Source: Meconema thalassinum
Taxonomy: Eukaryota > Arthropoda > Insecta > Orthoptera > Tettigoniidae
Direction: 5' to 3'
Assembly (NCBI GenBank): GCA_946902985.2
Contig: OX336397.1
Location: 189,848,813 to 189,912,812, forward strand
Length of the DNA: 64,000 nt
Positions 57,330 to 64,000 of the stretch are shown here, piece by piece. The position numbers were made by a program, and so were the translations under genes. Position 1 is the stretch's first letter, and each line of letters begins with the position of its first letter. The notes below the pieces were generated by a model. The model saw only the letters and a list, made by a program, of their open reading frames with translations, was not told the DNA's origin and ran no database searches.

Positions 57330-59135
57330 CATTGACAAACTAACAGAGATCATTCAAGAGATCTGGAAAACTGAGAAACTCCCAAGTGTCGGGACATCAG
57401 CCCTAATTTATCCCTTTCAAAAGAAAGGTGGTAAATTTGTTGAAACAATTACCGATGCGTCTTGCTCCTCGTGACATCATACAAAATTCTCTGAGAAGCA
57501 TTTCAGACCCGAGCATAAAAGCAACTCCATTCCCCACCGGGAGAATATCAATGAGGCATTAGAAAAGGACGCTTATGTGCCGAGCAGATAATGAACCTTA
57601 AATCTATTCTTTCGTATCAGAAGATTAGGAACACGAAGTTTGTGGTGACCGTCGTCGACTTCAAGAAGGCCTACGATACACTCCTCCAAATTCTAAAGGA
57701 AATGAGCTTTGATAACAAAACGAGGACAATCATTTGTTAGACCTTAACCAACACTACCTCCAGAGTGACATTCTGGGCAGATATTTCAGGCACCTTCGAA
57801 ATCAAGACCGGTGTTAGGCAGGGAGATGGACTATCGCCTCTACTTTTCAACTGGGCACTGGAAATGGGTCATTCGAGAATGGCGCAATGAGATACGTAAT
57901 GGAGGAGTCGGGAATGGACTCAAGAAAATGGATCTCACAGTTGACTGCTGAGCTTTTGCAGATGTTCTTGCAATCTTCTCAGATTCCCTAGAAACTGTTA
58001 CAAAAAAAATCAACCAACTCAAAACCCAAGCAGCAAAAGCAGGCCTCGAGATCTCCTTTGAGAAAACGGAGTTTATAACTAACATCAAGCTTTTTCTTTG
58101 TCGTGTAGCCTCCTGAGAGGCCGAGTGCAGGTCTTTCTAGTCGACGCCCGTGGGCGACCTGCGCGTCGGGATGAGAGATGGAATGGATGAAGATGAATGA
58201 AACTGGGCAAGAATGTGGAAGGAAGCGGCCGTGGCCTGTCAGAAGGTACTGTCCCAGCATTTGCCTGGTGTTGAAAATGGTAAACCACGGAAAACCATTT
58301 CAAGGACAGCCGACGGTGGGGCTCGAACCCACGCGTCTACCGAGTCAGCAGAGAGCTTGGCCCCTTGACCTAACGCAGCGCTTTAGCCCGCGTAGCCACT
58401 ACTGTCGGTAACATCAAGCTAGCCCCCAGAGAGTTAATTATAGAGAAGGGAATAATCAAGCGGACAGAGAAGTTAATGTACTTAGGTGAGTGGATAACAC
58501 CAAACAATTCTGAGAAAGAAGCATCCACATCATGGATCAACAAGGTAGAATTGACATTCCAACTAACTAGGAATGTTTATAATAAACGATCAGTGTCACT
58601 CAATGCCAAGCTTAGACGTTATTGTTCAGTTATTTGTCCAGAAAACCTGTACACAGGAGAATGCCTTACATTGAACAGTAAAGGTTTGATTGAAAATGTA
58701 GAGGCTAACGAAGGAAAAATTCTAAGTAAGATACCGGGACCAATATGGGAAAATGGAAAGTTTAGTAGTTGGCAAAACAATGAACTCTACCTAAGTGTGG
58801 AGAGGACAACAGACATCATAAGGAAAAGGAGGATTAACTCCTATGGCCACATAACACGCATGAACTATCAGAGACTCACCATCCACATCCTTTGCCAGTT
58901 AGTGAACTAGAAAACGAAGGGAAATTGATTCGCCGAGATTGAATGAGATCTTCCAGAATTAGGGACAACGTTTCAAGACATCCTGGAACGTGTTCCTCTT
59001 CAGAGAAAACTTGTAACACACCAGCGATTCTCAGAAAAGCCAAAGCTGAAAACAGGGAAAGAGTGGACTGATGAAAGACAAGGGGCTCACAGAACATTCA
59101 GGCGGAAATACTGGGATAGAACTAAAGCTCAGGGA
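57330..59135 (+). pseudogene. LINE ORF2 split by SINE-D
   Basis: Heavily mutated non-LTR RT. In changing frames: IQEIWKTEKLP, FVVTVVDFKKAYDT, TGVRQGDGLSPLLFNWALEM and the catalytic region AFADVLAIFSD (second Asp changed to Val), then EFITNIK. SINE-D interrupts, and APRELIIEKGIIKRTEKLMY, YLGEWITPNNS and the post-RT segment up to 58910 follow, with TRNVYNKRSVSLNAKLRRY resembling the LINE at 28.7-30.1 kb. The tail AATAATAACAATAAATGAAT marks the 3' end. Same clade as the 28.7-35 kb LINE, older copy. Confidence 0.85.
58092..58408 (-). mobile_element. SINE-D copy 2
   Basis: Minus-strand tRNA-SINE: head GTGGCTACGCGGGCTAAAGC, B-box-like GGGTTCGAGCCCCACC, then TTTTCCGTGGTTTACCATTT, GCGCAGGTCGCCCACGGGCG and AGAAAGACCTGCACTCGGCC. 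Flanked by the 12-bp duplication TAACATCAAGCT (58080-58091, 58409-58420) inside the LINE. Confidence 0.9.
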
Positions 59136-59214
59136 CGGAAGCGGTTGAATTGGATAGTAGTAATAATAACAATAAATGAATAGTCATTAAATAAATACAA
59201 AATAATAAACATCA

Positions 59215-60080
59215 TCTATCAGCGGCCATCTTGGGTCGACTGCTCGGCCTATCCTGTCGTCGGCTGCTAGGTTTCATGTTACATGACTTTGTGGAAACCG
59301 CTCCGAACCTCACCTACCCTTGCAAACGTCCATCATAAAAAGAAAATTACTAAAATTGAAAATGATGAGTCCTATGGATAGAGGGAGCCTTGACCTATCG
59401 TATTAGCTCTCACATGACTTTCTCCGATTATCGTTCGGGTGATATCGACTTTTTTCTGAAATCTTGGGTCGATGACCTTGTAGTTCATCAATAGTCGGTA
59501 AATCGATAATCAATAACTAATTATAAATACATAAATATGAAATAATAAATAAATCGATAAATAAGTTGGAAGGGAACAGAAACTGACCAATGTAGGTCTA
59601 CAGAGATGAGCGCAAGTAAGTTGAAGCAATGCTGGACTTTTGTGTAAAATCAAATTAAATTTGGAAAACTTTGTTGGGAATTTTAGGGAATTCTGAGGGT
59701 GGTGGTGGATTGGCGCTAGGGGGTAGGGAAGTATAGAGGCATCTTCCATAAAGTTTGAAAAGCCCGCCATCATGGAAGAGGCTCAAGTGCGAATATTCTT
59801 AAAAATTAACTTATTTCCCCGGGGGTGAGGATATTTCTTATTTTAGGGTGTAATGGATTTTTTCTATATATAGCGGGGTAGGAGCCCTTTCGTTTGAGCC
59901 CTCACATGCCTTTCTCCGATCTTGCTCGTTCGGGAGTGCGCATGACCTTGTCCCTGGATTGCGGGTTGCCTATTCATATACCCCGTGGAGAGGATCCCTC
60001 ATTCCTCTCAACTCTCGTACTTAAAAATATAGAGCAGCACACAATTTTTACTTATCTTCTTAATCGATACGTTGGAAGAT
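59215..60080 (-). repeat. Right inverted arm
   Basis: Imperfect reverse complement of 53835-54690. Starts with CATCTATCAGCGGCCATCTT and ends around CGTTGGAAGATCATG, which parallels the left outer TATATTTTCCAAC. It includes the AAGTAAGTTGAAGCAATGC motif. Confidence 0.65.
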
Positions 60081-61283
60081 CATGTTGACTGGCACAAGCG
60101 CTTTTTTCTTGTTATAAAAGTATTACACGATCATCCGTAAGAACTATAAATCCAAAAACACCTACATACAGTATAAAACAGTATTGTTTGTATAATATAT
60201 ATCGACTGCACGAACACCACTCCATTTAAGTATAGAACAGAGCTCTGTTCGTAGTATTTAAGGATAACTTGCAAATAAATGCAAATTGCTCAAAATGCAC
60301 TTGTTAAGTTTTCACTAGTTAGTGTACCCATCTGATATTATATGGAGAACATGTGTTCACAACCCGACAGCTCCCGGTAATGTTACGTCCCCCCACAGTT
60401 CGACCACATGTTCAGGATTTGATGACTACTAGGTGACTACTTTACAGGAAAAACAAACATATTCCTAAAGTAAGTGAATTTAATTTGAAATCGTGGCAAA
60501 ACAAACAACAACAAAACAATATTACATTTACATTGATCCCAACAACTGCAAATCAAAGTTTGGAACACACAGATGATGGTTATAAAAGGGTCACAAATTC
60601 TAGCTTGAATCATCTGTGCTCCGCAGCTTAGATGAAAACATGATCTCATCAGGCATGCTGCAACATTCTCTCTTCACTTGTGAGTCCTTGAGCCTGTGCG
60701 TGATGTCTCAATACACCCAAATCTAAACTTTCACTAATAAAATTCACTCTTAATGCATTCATGTCATTTACTAATGTTCATGGTATCTTGAACTTTACTT
60801 GCAACAACAATAACCAATAAAATTCAAATTAAAGCAAAACACTACATAAGCATAAACGCATATAGCACTTACTAACTTTAATTACAACTGTACTTGAATC
60901 ACTCTGACAGACCGTTGTGCTTACAGTACATTTATCTTTATTTTAAGATTCAATAATGCATTTATCCTTATTACGTTTGGTTACTTGTTCCCTGTTTGTG
61001 TAACAATCATCCTTCTTTTCCATACTCCAAACGCGGACTATAGTACCTTCTCTACTCTACGTTAATAATGCTTATCAGTTATACGCTACACCATATGTCC
61101 TTATGTTGGTCAATAATAAGGCGATTTACTGTTAGAATTGCGTCAACCCGTATCCGGGCTACCCGTATGAATAAATTATCATTTTACTGGGGTTTCATGC
61201 CTCAAAGTGTGCCAGCAGGTTTAGCGAAGTTACAGGTTATGAAACACTAACTTGCCTAAATCTCGTGCGATTTTTACAATTAA
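60081..61283. other. No gene recognised
   Basis: AT-rich, no domains in the small ORFs, no SINE head seen. Confidence 0.35.
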
Positions 61284-61664
61284 TAATAATAATAATATCG
61301 TATGGCCTCGGATGCCTGGTGCAAGCTTTGTTAATTGACACCCAGAGGGTAGCTTGCATGTCGAATTTCGTCGTTCCTTTGAACGCTATGAAAGTCAAGG
61401 AGGTTAGATAGATATCTAAGCTCCTTGACACTACAGCGCTTTCAAGTAGAGAATGGAGGAACTTTGTGTTGGCGGAAAATCCCGAGATTAATTTTGCTAT
61501 TGAACACGGCCTACTGAATTCAAATGGGTTCTTTAACATGCCAACAACGTATGACATGAGTGTCGTGATTTTTGTCGCCTTTCAAAAATCACTTACCATG
61601 GCCAGGAGCGAACCTGCAATCTTGGGGTTGGTAGTCCGACACTATAACCACGCACCCACCTTGG
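61284..61664 (-). mobile_element. SINE-A copy 4
   Basis: Minus-strand copy with TAATAATAATAATA tail, CGTATGGCCTCGGATGCC 3' end, intact body and head ending CCCACCTTGGCAA. A 7-bp CAATTAA flanks both sides (61277-61283, 61665-61671). Confidence 0.9.
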
Positions 61665-64000
61665 CAATTAAAGGAGGGATTCACTTCCTCTGACTGCCTA
61701 TAATTGATTTCTGCAGTCAAAACAATCAATTTCTCAGTATTTTAGAATACCAGTTTATACATTTCAATTGCCCAGTACAATCTTTCAAGGGTCGTTCATT
61801 AGCAGGGCCTCCCGCTGCGTGGACAAAAGGTTCTGACCTGCTGCTCCCAAAAGAAGATGGCGTCAGACACGACCGTGGTCGTCCCTTTCTAGACCAGCTG
61901 TCTCGTTACTCAGTCATACCATAACAAGAAAGTCTTAACTGTTATTCACTTTCAATTTCAGGACAAGGTGTGTAACTGTGTCATCATTATGATCGGAATA
62001 TCTAAACATTTACATCCTATCAGTAGGGTACGTTACTTGGCTCAATAAGGCTCGCAAAGGTATACATAGCAAAGAAATGAATTTCTTATAGCTTCAATAT
62101 CTTGGGGATCGGATATGGCTCGAGTTGCGTGTGTGTGTGGTGTCTAGCGTTCTCCAGCTCCACGATACGAAGTAGTGGTAAGGCATCCTCAGATCCTTCC
62201 ATTGATATCACACCTCTCCGGGCGGATCATTCCATACATTAGCTAAATTAAGGTGACATGGTTAATCCTTAATTGCTGGAACGACGCAGGCTTGGCAGTA
62301 CAGATACCCATCTGTCTCCAGCCGCTGTCAACAATATACCTGTACACTCTAGGCTGTACGACAATTACAACGCTTAGTAAGTGATTCATGACACTTATTA
62401 CATTTGGATATGTATAAAAACGTCATGACACATATATATTTCACACTTTTACCTATTTTACCTTACAATTTTTGGAATGGACACAATTTAACGTTTTATC
62501 TAGCATGCCGAATATTCATACTTCTTCCGATTTTGACCAATTTATTGCTCTTACGCATTTCTGTCGTAAGCAAAATCGTTCTTAAGTTGCCAACTAGATA
62601 CTGCAAAAACGAGGAATGAAAAACTCATGTAATTCTTTACCTCACGTTCCCTATGGTACTTTATATTAACACGGACATATGGTGAGCTAACTTATACATT
62701 ATAACATTGAAATGGTACTTACATCTTTATCTCACTCGGCGGTCTTATCCAGCAATACAGCGTGTGCAACATGGTGGGTTGCATTTAACAACGCTTCATG
62801 GTGATTACAATATACACTTCTTGTGGTTTCACAAAACTTAATTTCACACTGATATTACACATTTTGCGTATTACACTTTCATTCATTTTTACAACCCTTT
62901 ATAACAAAACACTTTATATTAAAACACTTGAACACATTAATTTTGTATTACAGTGGCTTTATACACTGGTTTTATACACTGGTGCCTCCCTGGGCTTCAA
63001 ATATTAACGATTTCAGAGTTGCGGGCGGCGCGTTCCCTGACATATCCTGAATTCCAATGAAAGTCTCTAACATCTGCCCGGACATCCTGTCTCACTCCTC
63101 CTCTATCGGCTTCCAGTAGTAATCCTACTTCAACTATGAGTGTAGCCTCTATTGTGTATATGATTCTTCCTCCAAATCGCCTAGAATTCCAATCTAGCGT
63201 CTGTTAACTTGATAATAATCACAATGCCTGTGATATTCTCCTCCAACCCATGACCTATCGTGTACTGTTTATGTGGTACTATCACGATAATATCTAGATC
63301 ATGACTTTGTCTAGTGAATTAGTTCATTTTCTATCACGATACTTCACAAATGTTCTTACAGAATTACAAGTTACACTTGTGCAAGAGAGCTGTTTAATTA
63401 ACATGCGCGTCACTTACTGTGCTGCTTTAAATTAATATAAGCTTTACTCAGCTTCACTTTGTCTTCCATCGTCTTAGCATTAGTAGCTTTGTTTAAGACT
63501 TGCGTACTTTAAGGCGCGAACTTTCGCTCGGTAGAGTAGCATACTCCCCTCGTGACTTCTCTCGAAGGACTACTTGACGACTGCCTCCTCCAAGCTTCCC
63601 TGCTCTATATAAGGGATTTGTTCAAAAACATAATTCCTTCAAATCGCGGGAGCGTCTTTTCTTTTACCATTGCACTTTCCGGACTGGAAATGCATTTTTC
63701 TGGAGCATCTATGCATGGAGGTTGCGGTTCTTGCTTCGTGTCAGCAATCCGATCGTCCGTTTAATTAAAATAAATTGGTTTTACAGTTTGCGTCCCCAGG
63801 CTTCGTTCCGGGGAATCCCATATGGTTCTCCACTTATAGCTTTTCAACCGCATTCCCCTGACTTCATTCGCTTCCCATGCTTTTAGGCTTCAATTTGCAT
63901 ATCTGATGGTTCCATAAATACCTTCCTGAGATTTTAATCATCTGGGAGTTAATCTCATGTCTCTCGATTGCTTGGTTTCCGAGTAATCAATTAATTTGTC
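61665..64000. other. No gene recognised
   Basis: The small ORFs (62404-62619, 62798-63007, 63552-63764) lack recognisable domains. A GCGGGCGGCGCGTTCC stretch near 63021 is the only strong base-composition change. Promoter, LTR or exon assignments could not be supported. Confidence 0.35.

Larger units (their letters stand above)
53835..60080. mobile_element. Long inverted-repeat (foldback-type) structure
   Basis: Left arm about 53835-54690, right arm about 59215-60080, imperfect inverted copies of each other. Anchors: TGAATAGGCAACCCGC (53942) versus its reverse at 59961-59976; CATGTAACATGA (54611) versus TCATGTTACATG near 59277; AGTAAGTGGAAG in the left arm (reversed) versus AAGTAAGTTGAAG at 59614. 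The interior holds a periodic block, a third partial arm copy (about 56580-56850), AT-rich sequence and a dead LINE. Exact ends and a target duplication could not be fixed. Galileo/Foldback-like DNA elements have this architecture; no transposase was recognised. Confidence 0.6.

Overview
The window looks like nuclear DNA from an insect with a large, repeat-rich genome. There is no bacterial gene organisation. The sequence is AT-rich and holds short exons with GT/AG splice sites, AATAAA signals, tRNA-headed SINEs, several non-LTR retrotransposon fragments, BEL/Pao LTR elements, MITEs, Helitron debris and satellites. The order of insect cannot be fixed from sequence alone; a polyneopteran is a weak guess.

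Two host genes show, both only as short exons. One is the last coding exon of a serpin (9441-9571, + strand) with a polyadenylation signal at 9616. The other is a + strand gene of at least four coding exons (26961-27029, 27234-27332, 43253-43354, 45312-45370). The first three exons join in phase 0 and the encoded N-terminus is acidic. Its 15.9-kb second intron and its fourth intron hold most of the mobile DNA of the right half. The 3' end of this gene was not found in the window.

Left part (1-26 kb): a minus-strand BEL/Pao element enters from the left edge (1 to at least 2527). Then come nested SINE/MITE/LINE insertions with readable target-site duplications, an inverted-repeat DNA element (7930-9130), the serpin exon, a three-level nest at 10.1-11.25 kb, a GA-rich minisatellite (12822-14095), a 50-bp satellite of exactly 46 units (14211-16510), LINE 3' fragments, a Helitron helicase pseudogene (19514-20215), two LINEs each split by a SINE, and a hAT-type MITE with an 8-bp duplication (24768-25312).

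Middle (27-45 kb, within the four-exon gene): a possible Helitron 3' terminus, a minus-strand LINE split by a 3971-bp LTR retrotransposon that carries only gag-like reading frames, a long AT-rich stretch with nothing recognised, further SINEs, a 288-bp tandem dimer and a 71-bp satellite.

Right part (45.5-64 kb): a complete BEL/Pao element (45591-53559) with 1223-bp LTRs differing at one noted position, a perfect tRNA-Phe primer site and a CCTCT duplication, inserted into a SINE. Its gag-protease frame is open but its pol half carries about seven disabling lesions. It is followed by a roughly 6.2-kb structure with 0.85-kb inverted arms (53835-60080). That structure encloses a block in which an ATGGCGG-like motif recurs about every 145 bp, and a dead LINE split by a SINE. 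From 60.1 kb to the end only one SINE is recognised.

The genes here do not form a pathway. What ties the window together is the insertion history, which can be ordered in time from the nesting and the target-site duplications. SINE names A to F are provisional labels used only in this annotation.
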